From Halalkalibacter alkalisediminis (GTDB lineage Bacteria; Bacillota; Bacilli; Bacillales; Bacillaceae_D), in NCBI RefSeq assembly GCF_028610705.1, contig NZ_JAQQWT010000002.1, forward strand, positions 372,001 through 436,000: a stretch of 64,000 bases of DNA, given 5' to 3'. The notes beneath the pieces were generated by a model, which saw nothing but the letters and a program-made list of their open reading frames with translations, did no database searches and was not told where the DNA came from. This document shows, one piece after another, positions 17,949 through 27,161 of this stretch (positions within the stretch are counted from its first letter, which is position 1; every line of letters starts with the position of its first letter). The position numbers and the translations under genes are program-made.

Positions 17949-19459
17949 CGTTCTAACAACTCACTCTGTCCAAATAGCTTCACTAACGTTTCCCTCCAAG
18001 GACGTAAGGTTTCTGATTGACTTAAATCTTGGAACTCTTCGGTGAGTGTTGCTCCGCAATTATCACAACAACCATTAGGACGAGTCTGTAAATATTCGCC
18101 AAAATAAGATAGAAGCTTTTCTCTCCTACATGTAGTTGAACGAATCCATCTTAAAAAAGCCTCTAGATTCATTCTCTTAACCTGCATTCTTTCTTCTTCT
18201 TCTTGTCGTATGCTTATGAAAGCCGAGTCCAATGAGAAAGGATGGATGCGATCGTTTCTCAAAATTCCTCTTGCTTCAAGTTGGAAACGAAGCTTTCTCC
18301 AAGTAATTTCTTGAATAGAGAGGCGATCCATCAGAACTTTTTCTTCTTTAAAATCTACCTGTTTTAATGTTTGTATAACGTTCAGAATTTGTTGCAGCTG
18401 ATCATCTGTCAACAACTCTCTTTCTAAGAGCATATTAACTAATCCACGATCTTCCTCGCTATAAAGTAAAATGGCCACACTTGCTTCACCGTCTCTTGCC
18501 GCTCTACCAACTTCTTGGACATAGGACTCAATATCAACAGGATAATGAAAATGAATGACGTAACGTATGTTTTTTTTATTAATTCCCATACCAAAAGCAC
18601 TCGTACAACAAATAATATCTATTTGGTCGTTCATAAATTGTTGCTGAATGAGCAATCGATCTTCTGTCGACAATCCACCATGATAGTAAGCCACCCTCCC
18701 AATTCCGGCCTCCTTAAGAAGATAGGAAATATTTTCAGCCCACATTCGGCTTGAGAAATAAATCATTCCAGGCCCTCTTAACCTTTTTACTAACTCCTTT
18801 ATTCTCTCGATTTTATCCTTTGCGGTAGGACATGATTCTACATGGTAGGAAATCATTGGACGATCTACCGAATAGATAATGGAAGTTGGAGTGGTCAGTA
18901 ATAACTGACTACATATATCTTTTTGAACCACCTTGGTTGCCGTTGCTGTAATTGCTAAACAAGGAGGATGACCTAGTGCTTCTTTTACATTGCCTAGCCT
19001 TAGATAGTCCGGTCTGAAATCAGGACCCCATTGTGAAATACAATGCGCTTCGTCGACGACAAAAAAAGAAATGTTCATTCTAGATAACTGCCTTTGAATA
19101 AAGGACATTTGCAACATTTCAGGCGATAGATAAATCAATTTATATCTATCCAATTTTTGTAATACAAGATCCCTTTCTTCTTTTTTCATAAAGCTATTTA
19201 AAGCAGTAACGGATTTAATTCCCTCACTCCGTAGCTGCTGTACCTGATCTTCCATTAATGAAAGTAGAGGGGAAACCACAATTGTCGCTCCATTAGACAA
19301 AAGTGCTGGTAATTGGTAGCAGATTGATTTACCTGTCCCCGTAGGGAGCATAGCGACCACATCTTCCCCTTTTAAAAGCGAGGAAATCACTTCTTTTTGC
19401 CCCTCCCGAAAAGTCATATAGCCAAAATAACGCTTAAGTTCATCTTCAAGCTTCATCAT
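17945..19459 (-). CDS. recQ: RecQ-family ATP-dependent DNA helicase (RecS type)
   Basis: 3'-5' DNA helicase for recombination and fork repair. Walker A is in LPTGTGKSICYQLP (about residue 42), DEAH in VVDEAHCISQWGPDFRPDY, motif IV-VI in GMIYFSSR, TSAFGMGINKKNIRYVIHF and QEVGRAARDG. The RecQ C-terminal zinc cysteines appear (TTCRREKLL, CCDNC). At 504 residues it lacks the HRDC domain, as does B. subtilis RecS (YpbC). It overlaps ypbB by 14 bases. Confidence 0.92.
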   Translation of the reverse strand: MMKLEDELKRYFGYMTFREGQKEVISSLLKGEDVVAMLPTGTGKSICYQLPALLSNGATIVVSPLLSLMEDQVQQLRSEGIKSVTALNSFMKKEERDLVLQKLDRYKLIYLSPEMLQMSFIQRQLSRMNISFFVVDEAHCISQWGPDFRPDYLRLGNVKEALGHPPCLAITATATKVVQKDICSQLLLTTPTSIIYSVDRPMISYHVESCPTAKDKIERIKELVKRLRGPGMIYFSSRMWAENISYLLKEAGIGRVAYYHGGLSTEDRLLIQQQFMNDQIDIICCTSAFGMGINKKNIRYVIHFHYPVDIESYVQEVGRAARDGEASVAILLYSEEDRGLVNMLLERELLTDDQLQQILNVIQTLKQVDFKEEKVLMDRLSIQEITWRKLRFQLEARGILRNDRIHPFSLDSAFISIRQEEEERMQVKRMNLEAFLRWIRSTTCRREKLLSYFGEYLQTRPNGCCDNCGATLTEEFQDLSQSETLRPWRETLVKLFGQSELLER

Positions 19460-20501
19460 TTACCTTCTTTCTCGCAAGCACTAACCGAATCATAAAGTAA
19501 CTAACTTTTGATTCCATTTTTTCTTTTAATTCACGCAGGCGACTTGTTTGTAATGTTTCTGACAAACTTAAGATGGTTTCTTCTAATTCTTTAGTAACGA
19601 AAGCTCTTATTGAGAAATGAGGATTTGAAATAGCAATTTCTACGATATGATCCTCAATTGTGCTTCTTTTCAATTGACGTATTTGACAGATCGAATCCAA
19701 CGTTTTACCCTGTTCAAGCAAATCATACGTTTGTCTTGCTGATTGGGTAAGAACAAAATCTCTTTTTAAGTCTTTTATAAAGATGGACAGGTAGCTATAT
19801 TGGGACTCTTTGCTTTCTATAGAATTAATAAGTCGATGAATCGTTGATATGTGGAAAAGGTTTACTTCGTCCAAACTTACTCCTATCTTTTCAGATAATT
19901 GAAGTCGTGTCAGACCAATTAGGTTGATTCCACTTAATTGATGCACGAATACTAGAGCTTGTTGCTCATTACACGCTGATAGGAAATCAAACAATTCGTC
20001 ATAAGTAGCCTGAAGGAATTGTTGCCTTTCTTTAATTGGGATATGATTTTTCACCCATGCTTGTACGCGAATGTTGTGAGTAATTGGATAAAACCGCCGA
20101 TTCCCACTTACAATATTTGTTAACGTTTGAATAAATAAACTTAAACGTAACCATACTTCTTCTGTATATGGGTGATAGTGCCATCCTCTTAAATCACTGA
20201 AACAACGGTTTCTTTCAACATTTTCCTTTAATGTTACTTTCCCAAACTCAGTTAATCGTAAACGATCTTGTTCTAAAAGCGTAGCTTGTCCATTTTCAAT
20301 TAGTTCACGTACATCTTCTTCTAATTGAGCACGTGTTAATTCTGGAAACAAGCCGAAATAAGAATTTAGTCCGAATAAAGCACCATCTTGAATAGTCTGA
20401 GCGGATTTTTTACCTTTTAACAAATGAAAAGCACCATAGATAGACCTTTCTCCGTTAAATCCATTTAAGATTGTTGCTGTTATGGCTTGTCTCACATTCA
20501 T
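19446..20501 (-). CDS. ypbB: YpbB-like helix-turn-helix protein
   Basis: About 351 residues, paired with RecQ as in B. subtilis ypbB-recS. The C-terminal third has a helicase-associated helix-turn-helix (TYDLLEQGKTLDSICQIRQL, then RSTIEDHIVEIA), a domain often seen in or beside RecQ-like helicases. The N-terminal part (ERSIYGAFHLLKGKKSAQTI) matches the YpbB type. Start set at MNVRQAITATI by a GAGGAA site; a codon 30 bases upstream is possible. Probably a RecQ partner, by inference. Confidence 0.75.
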   Translation of the reverse strand: MNVRQAITATILNGFNGERSIYGAFHLLKGKKSAQTIQDGALFGLNSYFGLFPELTRAQLEEDVRELIENGQATLLEQDRLRLTEFGKVTLKENVERNRCFSDLRGWHYHPYTEEVWLRLSLFIQTLTNIVSGNRRFYPITHNIRVQAWVKNHIPIKERQQFLQATYDELFDFLSACNEQQALVFVHQLSGINLIGLTRLQLSEKIGVSLDEVNLFHISTIHRLINSIESKESQYSYLSIFIKDLKRDFVLTQSARQTYDLLEQGKTLDSICQIRQLKRSTIEDHIVEIAISNPHFSIRAFVTKELEETILSLSETLQTSRLRELKEKMESKVSYFMIRLVLARKKVNDEA

Positions 20502-20626
20502 ACAATCATTCCTCGTCAATCTTTTATTCATATTTTTTATTGTATCAAATTCCAGAGAAGATGGTGGCTGAAAAACAAGAACCGGGAGATAAATAACAAG
20601 AAGAACTAAATTTTAAAATGAATTGG

Positions 20627-20655
20627 TTGAAAAGTTTGGCAATCCGTTTTACAAT
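20627..20655 (+). promoter_or_regulatory. Sigma-A promoter of the ferredoxin gene
   Basis: TTGAAA (20627-20632), 17 bases, TACAAT (20650-20655), about 77 bases before the start codon. Confidence 0.65.
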
Positions 20656-20696
20656 AAATCAGTAGAAAAAACACTTTTCGTATGAAATCGTAATAA

Positions 20697-20981
<285 letters not shown>

Positions 20982-20999
20982 TAGGAAACGCAATAGTTA

Positions 21000-21035
21000 A
21001 AAGAGTAGCTCACCTAAGGGGTGGCTACTCTTTTC
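21000..21035. terminator. Bidirectional terminator between fer and the GntR gene
   Basis: AAAAGAGTAGC (21000-21010) pairs with GCTACTCTTTT (21025-21035). Reading plus, the stem ends in TTTT; reading minus likewise. Confidence 0.85.
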
Positions 21036-21765
21036 TTCTATTTGCATAATTAACCTTTTTATCCGTTTGGAATACGGCATGTTCAACACCGACAATATGA
21101 CTCATCATAGCTCCATATGCGTTTGTTGAATCTTGGCTTTTTATCGCTTTATAAATTTCAAGATGTTCTTCATATAACAATCTCATCTTGCCACTTTCTG
21201 AAAAAAGAAATAACTTACGTGCTTCCCGCATGGAAACTTGCATCGTATCTGAGACCGTTTCTAGCAATTTTAATAGCATCTCGTTTTTGGTTGAGCGGAC
21301 AACAGCCATATGAAAATCGACATCTGCCTGTTCCCCTACTTCCCCATCCCCTTGCGCTCGTTTCATCTCTGCAAGAATACGTTCCATTTCCAAAAGATCT
21401 TCTTCTTCGCGATTAACAGCGGCTAACGAAGCAGCTCCTGTTTCAACAATCTTCCTAATCTCAAATAATTGTCTAATATCCTCTTGTTTCATAAAGGCAA
21501 CTGAAGGTATTACATTTGAGGTTAAATCATGATTAATCTTCTTTACAAACGTTCCTTCGCCTTGTTTAATCTCAACTAACCCTACTGCCTTTAAAGCACT
21601 TAAGGCTTCTCGTATAGCTGATCTTCCAACATTAAAATCTTCAGCAAGCTGTTGGACAGAAGCTAAACGATCCCCTGGCACGACCTCGCCGGATTTTATC
21701 ATTTCTGTTAAATGTTCTGCAACTATTTCGTATATTTTTTTTGGTCGCACATGTTCAATTGCCAT
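21025..21765 (-). CDS. GntR/FadR-family transcriptional regulator
   Basis: N-terminal winged helix (PGDRLASVQQLAEDFNVGRSAIREALSALKAVGLVEIKQGEGTFV, described here by its landmarks PGDRL, SAIREAL and GEGTFV) followed by an all-helical FCD effector domain with metal-binding histidines (DVDFHMAVV, HLEIYKAI, MMSHIVGVEHA). Such proteins usually sense carboxylic acids; LutR of B. subtilis is the same size. No metabolic operon adjoins it, so its target is unknown. Confidence 0.88.
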   Translation of the reverse strand: MAIEHVRPKKIYEIVAEHLTEMIKSGEVVPGDRLASVQQLAEDFNVGRSAIREALSALKAVGLVEIKQGEGTFVKKINHDLTSNVIPSVAFMKQEDIRQLFEIRKIVETGAASLAAVNREEEDLLEMERILAEMKRAQGDGEVGEQADVDFHMAVVRSTKNEMLLKLLETVSDTMQVSMREARKLFLFSESGKMRLLYEEHLEIYKAIKSQDSTNAYGAMMSHIVGVEHAVFQTDKKVNYANRRKE

Positions 21766-21929
21766 TGTCCTACCCCCGTAAAATCACCCTAATTACCACT
21801 TATAGTAAAATTGTAGCGCTGTTTTATTCGTTTGGCAACTAGTCGATAATAGGATGTGCCAAAAGCTACTAACTCACTTTTATCAGATCATTCTTAAATA
21901 CAAAAGCGAACGGGTTCCAAAAGAACATT

Positions 21930-22985
21930 TTAAAGAACAAGACCTTCCAAAGCAAGAAGACAATTATTGGACCAAATTTCACCATAAGCATGAATTGGAA
22001 GCGGATTGGTTCCTACTCCTACCTCAATTGTAAAACCAGGTCTTCCGGTCTCTTGTATGAACCAATCTTTGTAACCACCATCACTGTCTGCTGTATGGAC
22101 CGGAGTATATGAGCTTACTAACGAAAGGCGTTCTACCATCCCTTTGCTTTCTGATGGCTCCATCCCGCGGTATCCCCAGTAAATAACTTGGCCTTGTGAA
22201 TGAAATGCGAAAACGTAAGCAAATGAGTGTTGTTTCGTAAATTGATATACAGCTTTTGCTTCAGGTTCTGTCAACGGCGCTTTTCCACTATAATGGCGCG
22301 ACCAAGGTTGTTGTGGACTTTCCTTCGCTTCAATCTCCCAGCCCGCGGGCCATTGATGATTTAAATCAACTCCTCTTATATTACTTGACCAATGTTCAAA
22401 CCTTGTCATTCCTTTATTAATATTTAGTACTTCTTTTGAATAAGGATGTTCATCATAAATACCTTGTAGGACAAGATCAACACCGTCTGGATTTACTAAC
22501 GGTACCACATACAAAGTAACTTCTCTTAAAATTTTTTCAATATCATATCCATGCCAGGAAAATCCTTGTTGTTGATAAAGAGCCAATTCCTCTATGTACT
22601 GAGTAATAAACTTACTTGTATGCCATTCATTTGCATGCCAACCGGCCGAATAAAAAATTTCTTTTTTTCCAGAGCCAATGGCTAGTGCATAAAGGGGTTT
22701 ATTCATCACAGAATACCCAATTATCTCCACACGAATTCCTTGTTTTTTAAAATCAGGTATTTTTTTTTCAAGATCAGCTTGACCGAATTCCGTTTTTAGC
22801 TGAACATCATTGTCATTAAGTGACTGTTCCATTGTGATCTGAGGTATATGAATGTCTTGACCAGGGGATAAATAACTTTGATCTGAGTAAATATGCGGGT
22901 TAAATAGCAATAAATCAAACGGTCTGACCTTAAACTTATACGCAACCTTTGCGATTGTATCACCAAGTTGAACAGTGTATTTCAT
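21930..22985 (-). CDS. LysM-M14 carboxypeptidase (gamma-D-glutamyl-diamino acid peptidase type)
   Basis: One LysM cell-wall-binding motif at residues 1-45 (YTVQLGDTIAKVAYKF, LSPGQDIHIP), then a zinc carboxypeptidase domain with HANEWH supplying His and Glu zinc ligands, AFHSQGQ the third His, and TIEVG the catalytic Glu. This pairing is seen in ENP1 of Lysinibacillus sphaericus, which cuts gamma-D-Glu bonds in spore peptidoglycan. No signal peptide is seen, which fits a protein acting in the spore or mother cell. Start set by GGAGGAGGGGG upstream of MKYTVQ. Confidence 0.87.
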   Translation of the reverse strand: MKYTVQLGDTIAKVAYKFKVRPFDLLLFNPHIYSDQSYLSPGQDIHIPQITMEQSLNDNDVQLKTEFGQADLEKKIPDFKKQGIRVEIIGYSVMNKPLYALAIGSGKKEIFYSAGWHANEWHTSKFITQYIEELALYQQQGFSWHGYDIEKILREVTLYVVPLVNPDGVDLVLQGIYDEHPYSKEVLNINKGMTRFEHWSSNIRGVDLNHQWPAGWEIEAKESPQQPWSRHYSGKAPLTEPEAKAVYQFTKQHSFAYVFAFHSQGQVIYWGYRGMEPSESKGMVERLSLVSSYTPVHTADSDGGYKDWFIQETGRPGFTIEVGVGTNPLPIHAYGEIWSNNCLLALEGLVL

Positions 22986-23159
22986 TGTGTTTCCCCCTCC
23001 TCCCTTACATGTATATGAGGATCGAATCAGAAGCATACAATTAAATTTTTGAAAACATTGTAGATTTCCTTGATTTAATTGACATACCAAATCCAATATG
23101 ATAAATTATCAAACAATTAGTACTATTTAATTTCAACTATAAAACTAAACATAAAAATA

Positions 23160-23412
23160 CGATGATGAAGAATGACAGAATGATTACCAATTCAGAGAGC
23201 TAGTGGTTGGTGTGAACTAGTTTGGTTCTTTCTTGATAGCCCTTCGGAGTTCATGCATTGAACTAAGTAGATGCATTCGGTTAATCCGTTATCTTGGAGT
23301 TAATTCTCCTTAAGATAAGCCCTTTTTATGGGTGTATGAATGAGGGTGGCACCGCGGTTAAAACCTTCCGCCCCTCACGACAGCCGTCGTGTGGGCAGAA
23401 GGTTTTTTGTTG
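23160..23412 (+). promoter_or_regulatory. T-box riboswitch controlling serA
   Basis: Stem I begins with AGAGAGCTAGTGGTTGGTGTG; the T-box itself is GGGTGGCACCGCGG (from 23345). A long terminator hairpin follows (AAAACCTTC 23360-23368 with GAAGGTTTT 23398-23406, then T). The likely specifier codon is AGC (Ser) at 23238-23240, by position in the 3' half of stem I. Uncharged tRNA-Ser should then release serA expression. Confidence 0.9.
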
Positions 23413-23456
23413 TAGCGGTTACAATTAAAAATGATCATATAAGGAGTGTAGAGAAA

Positions 23457-25079
23457 ATGAATAATCAAGTAGTTGCCGATCGAACATCTAACACCCAGAC
23501 ACAAGCAAAATATCAAATTTTAGTATCAGATAGCATGAGTAAAGAAGGATTATTGCCTTTACTTGAGAGTGATCAAGTCATATGTATTGAAAAGAATGTG
23601 AATGAACTTGACGATTTATCTCAATTTGATGCCTTACTTGTTCGAAGTGCTACAACTGTAACGGATGAATTATTAGCGAAGATGCCAAATGTTAAAATTG
23701 TTGCTCGAGCTGGTGTTGGGGTAGATAATATTGATTTAGATGCCGCAACGAAACGTGGAGTTGTTGTTGTTAATGCGCCTGATGGGAATACCATTTCTAC
23801 GGCAGAGCATACCTTTGCGATGATGATGTCATTGCTTAGAAACATCCCTCAAGCTTATGCATCTATCAAGGCTGGTGAGTGGAACCGCAAAGCATTCCAG
23901 GGTTTTGAGCTTCGAGGAAAAACACTTGGAATCGTCGGGTTTGGACGAATTGGTACCCAATTAGCACAACGGGCAAAAGCTTTTGAAATGTCTCTTCTTG
24001 TTTTTGATCCGTTTTTAACGAAGTCTCGTGCGGAAAAAGTCGGAGTGACGACAGCTACTCTTGATGAAGTTTTAACTGGTTCTGACATTATTACGGTTCA
24101 TACCCCATTAACAAAAGAAACGAAAGGCCTACTTGGCATGAAAAACATTGCTAAAACGAAGCCTGGAACGTTCTTAATTAACTGTGCACGCGGTGGAATT
24201 ATTGACGAGCAAGCATTGAAGCACTTTCTAGCTAATGGTCACATTGCCGGTGCTGCTCTTGATGTATTCGAGGAAGAGCCTGCAACAGATAAAGAGCTAT
24301 TAGCATTCCCTAATGTGATTGGAACTCCTCACATTGCTGCTTCTACGAAAGAAGCTCAATTAAATGTAGCGGCTCAAGTTTCTGAAGAAGTCCTGCGCTT
24401 CTTAGAAGGTGAGCCTGCTAGTAATTCAATTAATTTGCCGACACTATCTAAAGAAGTGTATGAAAAAGTGAAGCCATTTTATGAGCTTACGAAAAAAATG
24501 GGGAATATTCTTTCTCAAGTGATGCGCACACCTGTTCAAGAAATTGATGTCAACTACGGTGGTACCGTTACGGGACTTGAAACATCTATTACAACACGCA
24601 GCTTAATGGCTGGGTTCTTGCAACCTCGTGTGGATGCAGCTGTCAATGACGTGAACGCTAGTCTCATTGCGAAAGAGCGTGGAATTAGCTTTGGTGAAAA
24701 ACAAATTAACCAAACGTTTGGTTATTCTAACATTGTTCATGCTATCGTACGTGGTGAAGATCGTACGTTCGAATTAAAAGGAACATACATTAAAGAATAC
24801 GGTCCACGCATTGTCAACATTAATGGTTTTAACGTAGATTTCACACCTGAAGGTCATCTGATTTATATCCAACATAATGACCGACCTGGTGTAATCGGTA
24901 AAATGGGGCAAACATTAGCTGAACACGAAGTAAACATTGCAACGATGCAAGTAGGACGTAAAGAAGAAGGCGGAGAAGCGATTATGATGGTCGCTGTCGA
25001 CAAGCTTGTGAATGATCAAGTGATTCAAGCCCTTCGTCAAATTGAAGGCATTCATTTTGCTGATACGATTGAATGCTGA
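23457..25079 (+). CDS. serA: D-3-phosphoglycerate dehydrogenase
   Basis: First step of serine synthesis. Catalytic domain with the NAD motif GKTLGIVGFGRIGTQLA (about residue 150), the D-2-hydroxyacid signatures HTPLTKETKGL and NCARGGIIDEQAL, and the catalytic His in IGTPHIAAST. A C-terminal ACT domain (HNDRPGVIGKMGQTLAEHEV) is the usual serine-binding regulatory site. 540 residues. The start MNNQVVADR follows AAGGAGTG; an upstream in-frame reading runs through the T-box terminator and is not used. Confidence 0.96.
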   Translation: MNNQVVADRTSNTQTQAKYQILVSDSMSKEGLLPLLESDQVICIEKNVNELDDLSQFDALLVRSATTVTDELLAKMPNVKIVARAGVGVDNIDLDAATKRGVVVVNAPDGNTISTAEHTFAMMMSLLRNIPQAYASIKAGEWNRKAFQGFELRGKTLGIVGFGRIGTQLAQRAKAFEMSLLVFDPFLTKSRAEKVGVTTATLDEVLTGSDIITVHTPLTKETKGLLGMKNIAKTKPGTFLINCARGGIIDEQALKHFLANGHIAGAALDVFEEEPATDKELLAFPNVIGTPHIAASTKEAQLNVAAQVSEEVLRFLEGEPASNSINLPTLSKEVYEKVKPFYELTKKMGNILSQVMRTPVQEIDVNYGGTVTGLETSITTRSLMAGFLQPRVDAAVNDVNASLIAKERGISFGEKQINQTFGYSNIVHAIVRGEDRTFELKGTYIKEYGPRIVNINGFNVDFTPEGHLIYIQHNDRPGVIGKMGQTLAEHEVNIATMQVGRKEEGGEAIMMVAVDKLVNDQVIQALRQIEGIHFADTIEC

Positions 25080-25160
25080 TAAAAACAAAGCTAGCCTTCT
25101 TTACTTAGCTTAGTCATGTTTGCCGCTTGGAAACCTATCCTGGTTTTTACTAGGATTCCC

Positions 25161-25199
25161 TTATAAAAAGAGGTTGTTTAATACAGCCTCTTTTTATAA
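25161..25199 (+). terminator. Terminator after serA
   Basis: A 17-base-pair stem (25161-25177 with 25183-25199, one G-U pair) with a five-base loop and a U-rich 3' arm. Confidence 0.85.
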
Positions 25200-25626
25200 T
25201 AAAAAATTAAATATTGCTTTATCACAAGGGACATGACGATTTTGCATACGCACTATTGTATGGTGAAAAAACAGCTAGGGGACGATATAGCCGTTAATGC
25301 ATCGTTTAAAACTACACAAGCTCGTTACTACTACTCAATATGAAGGTAATCTCTCCCACTCTTGTTAGAACATTGATTCAATTAAAGTTTTAGTAGAATA
25401 ATGAATGGAGCCAGGGCTTAAATGCTCTGACTTTTTTGAATCAAGCTCAAAGTATTTCACACAGCTTAGAAAAGCAAGTAACGCTTATTTCCCGCTTACA
25501 AAAACTGGAATTTCGAAATAAGGTAGCTCTGCCCTTTCTAAAGGCTAAAGCAGCAAATTCTACGTGACATTTCCCATGAAACAATCTTATTTTCCAACAA
25601 GTTTTCTATCAAGCCTAGAAACTACA
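25200..25626. other. Gene-free stretch with possible decayed coding traces
   Basis: No intact gene. Two short open plus-strand segments have protein-like composition: 25232-25342 (begins MTILHTHYCMVKK) and about 25397-25566 (contains SLEKQVTLISRLQKLEF, no ATG start). Neither has a ribosome binding site. They may be remnants of a lost gene, or chance. Confidence 0.4.
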
Positions 25627-25656
25627 AAGAAACCTGCGAATCAACGCAAGTTTCTT
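25627..25656 (-). terminator. Terminator of the 129-residue gene
   Basis: AAGAAACCTGCG (25627-25638) pairs with CGCAAGTTTCTT (25645-25656) with one mismatch. Confidence 0.6.
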
Positions 25657-25667
25657 GTTCAAATCCA

Positions 25668-26057
25668 TTACCAAATGTATGAAAACAATAAGTCTAACTG
25701 CTCTTCTTTATTTTTCAGAAGATAACTGCTTCCTACAAAAGTCAGAACAAGCTTATCATAATTCCTTTCCACTAGACCTTCTGCAAAAGCAACGTCCACA
25801 TAGAATTGATAAAGATGAGCTTGCTTTCTACTACTTTTGGGCTTCATTAAACCATAACCAAATGTTCGATCATGTGAACGCCAAAACCGCGGATGTAATT
25901 CTCTTTCATTAATAAGTCGTATTTCACGGTGATGGTTAATTTTCTTCAACATAAAAATAAACCCATCCACTAAATCCACTTGAGAGCTTTTTAAATCGGT
26001 TTGCTCATTTAACCACTGAAACATTTCCGTGTTGACTTTAACCATCTCGATCGCCAT
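25668..26057 (-). CDS. Hypothetical 129-residue protein
   Basis: Soluble, basic protein starting MAIEMVKVNTEMFQWLNEQ, with a conserved-looking C-terminal segment LVERNYDKLVLTFVGSSYLL. No signal peptide or membrane helix. An AAGGATG site lies about nine bases before the start, and a terminator follows. I do not recognise the family. The neighbour on one side is the M23 peptidase, with 75 bases between. Confidence 0.65.
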   Translation of the reverse strand: MAIEMVKVNTEMFQWLNEQTDLKSSQVDLVDGFIFMLKKINHHREIRLINERELHPRFWRSHDRTFGYGLMKPKSSRKQAHLYQFYVDVAFAEGLVERNYDKLVLTFVGSSYLLKNKEEQLDLLFSYIW

Positions 26058-26132
26058 CTATCTTCATCCTTACCCACTTATCTTGACTTAATTTTACCAT
26101 ATTCGACAAGATTTTCACAGAGGGTTACCTTC

Positions 26133-27068
26133 TTAATTAACGACGATCGTTTGTCCCGGAAAAATATCTTCAGAACTCAAATTATTTTGAGCAATCAAGC
26201 TATCAATTGTCACTTCATACTGGTCTGCTATAGATGATAGGGTTTCTCCTTGCTCAATAACATGTACGTTCTCAGACTGCTCTATCGTTAAGACTTCATT
26301 TACTTGAATGATATCATCTTCTAAAGCATTCCATTCTTTTACCTGATCAACCGTAACCGCAAAGGTGTTTGAAATACTCCAAAGAGTATCTCCCTCTTGA
26401 ACTTCTACTTGGACCAGTTCAGTGTTTGGTTCAAATACTTCTTCTGCTGTATGCATTGCATCTTCTAGTAACTTCGGACTCATAACAGAGGCAATTTCTC
26501 TTTGCTTCCAATCTTGTCCATAAGGAGAGTCTTGACCCAAGGCTGCATACATAAATTCAGGTTCCTTGGATAACACAAGAAAAGGATCAATGGATTCTGA
26601 TTTCTCCATGTTCCAATTTCCTTTATGCACTTCAAAGTGAAGGTGATTCCCAGAAGATCGACCTGTATTGCCAACGGTCCCAATCTTCTTCCCTTCTTCA
26701 ATAGCTTGTCCTTCTTCCACTTTTCTTACATGAAGATGCGCATATACGGTCTCTAGACCATTATCGTGCTCAATAAAGACGACATTCCCATATGTATCTG
26801 AATAATACGATCGACTAACTTTACCTGGTGCTATCGAAACAACAGGAGTGCCTTCTGGAGCAGCTACGTCAATTCCATAGTGCTTGCCCCCCCTTGTCCC
26901 ATATATATCGGTAATCTCACCAAACGTTGGCCAGATAAGGGCTTCAAAGAGCTCCTCTGGCACCTCCGTTCTCGTTTCGGCAAATGTCGTCGTCGTACTA
27001 ATGAAAAGCAATCCAATAAATGTTGCTAAAGCAAGAGCAATACAAATTCGTTTTATAAAGTCAACCAT
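26133..27068 (-). CDS. Secreted M23 peptidase with two LysM domains
   Basis: Signal peptide at residues 1-30 (ALALATFIGLLFISTTTTFA). The LytM/M23 domain follows with HYGIDVAAPEGTPV, YGNVVFIEHDNGLETVYAHLH-type core and HLHFEVH, giving the zinc HxxxD and HxH residues. Two LysM repeats end the protein (EGDTLWSISNTF; QGETLSSIADQYE ... PGQTIVV). The start MVDFIKRIC follows GAGGAGG. It lies just after the ger operon, so a role in spore or germination-time wall remodelling is possible but not shown. Confidence 0.88.
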   Translation of the reverse strand: MVDFIKRICIALALATFIGLLFISTTTTFAETRTEVPEELFEALIWPTFGEITDIYGTRGGKHYGIDVAAPEGTPVVSIAPGKVSRSYYSDTYGNVVFIEHDNGLETVYAHLHVRKVEEGQAIEEGKKIGTVGNTGRSSGNHLHFEVHKGNWNMEKSESIDPFLVLSKEPEFMYAALGQDSPYGQDWKQREIASVMSPKLLEDAMHTAEEVFEPNTELVQVEVQEGDTLWSISNTFAVTVDQVKEWNALEDDIIQVNEVLTIEQSENVHVIEQGETLSSIADQYEVTIDSLIAQNNLSSEDIFPGQTIVVN

Positions 27069-27161
27069 TATATCCTCCTCATATTTAGGAAACCTATTCA
27101 CTTTTCCATTTGTTACACATGTTATCCTATGGAGGATTCCCTCAAATTATTCCAATAACTT

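Noticed and set aside
23340-23456. An N-terminal extension of SerA by 39 codons
   Set aside because: It reads through the T-box antiterminator and terminator; MNNQVVADR has the AAGGAGTG site.
25655-25912. An 85-codon plus-strand frame opposite the 129-residue gene
   Set aside because: No ribosome binding site; the opposite strand has a better start and a terminator.
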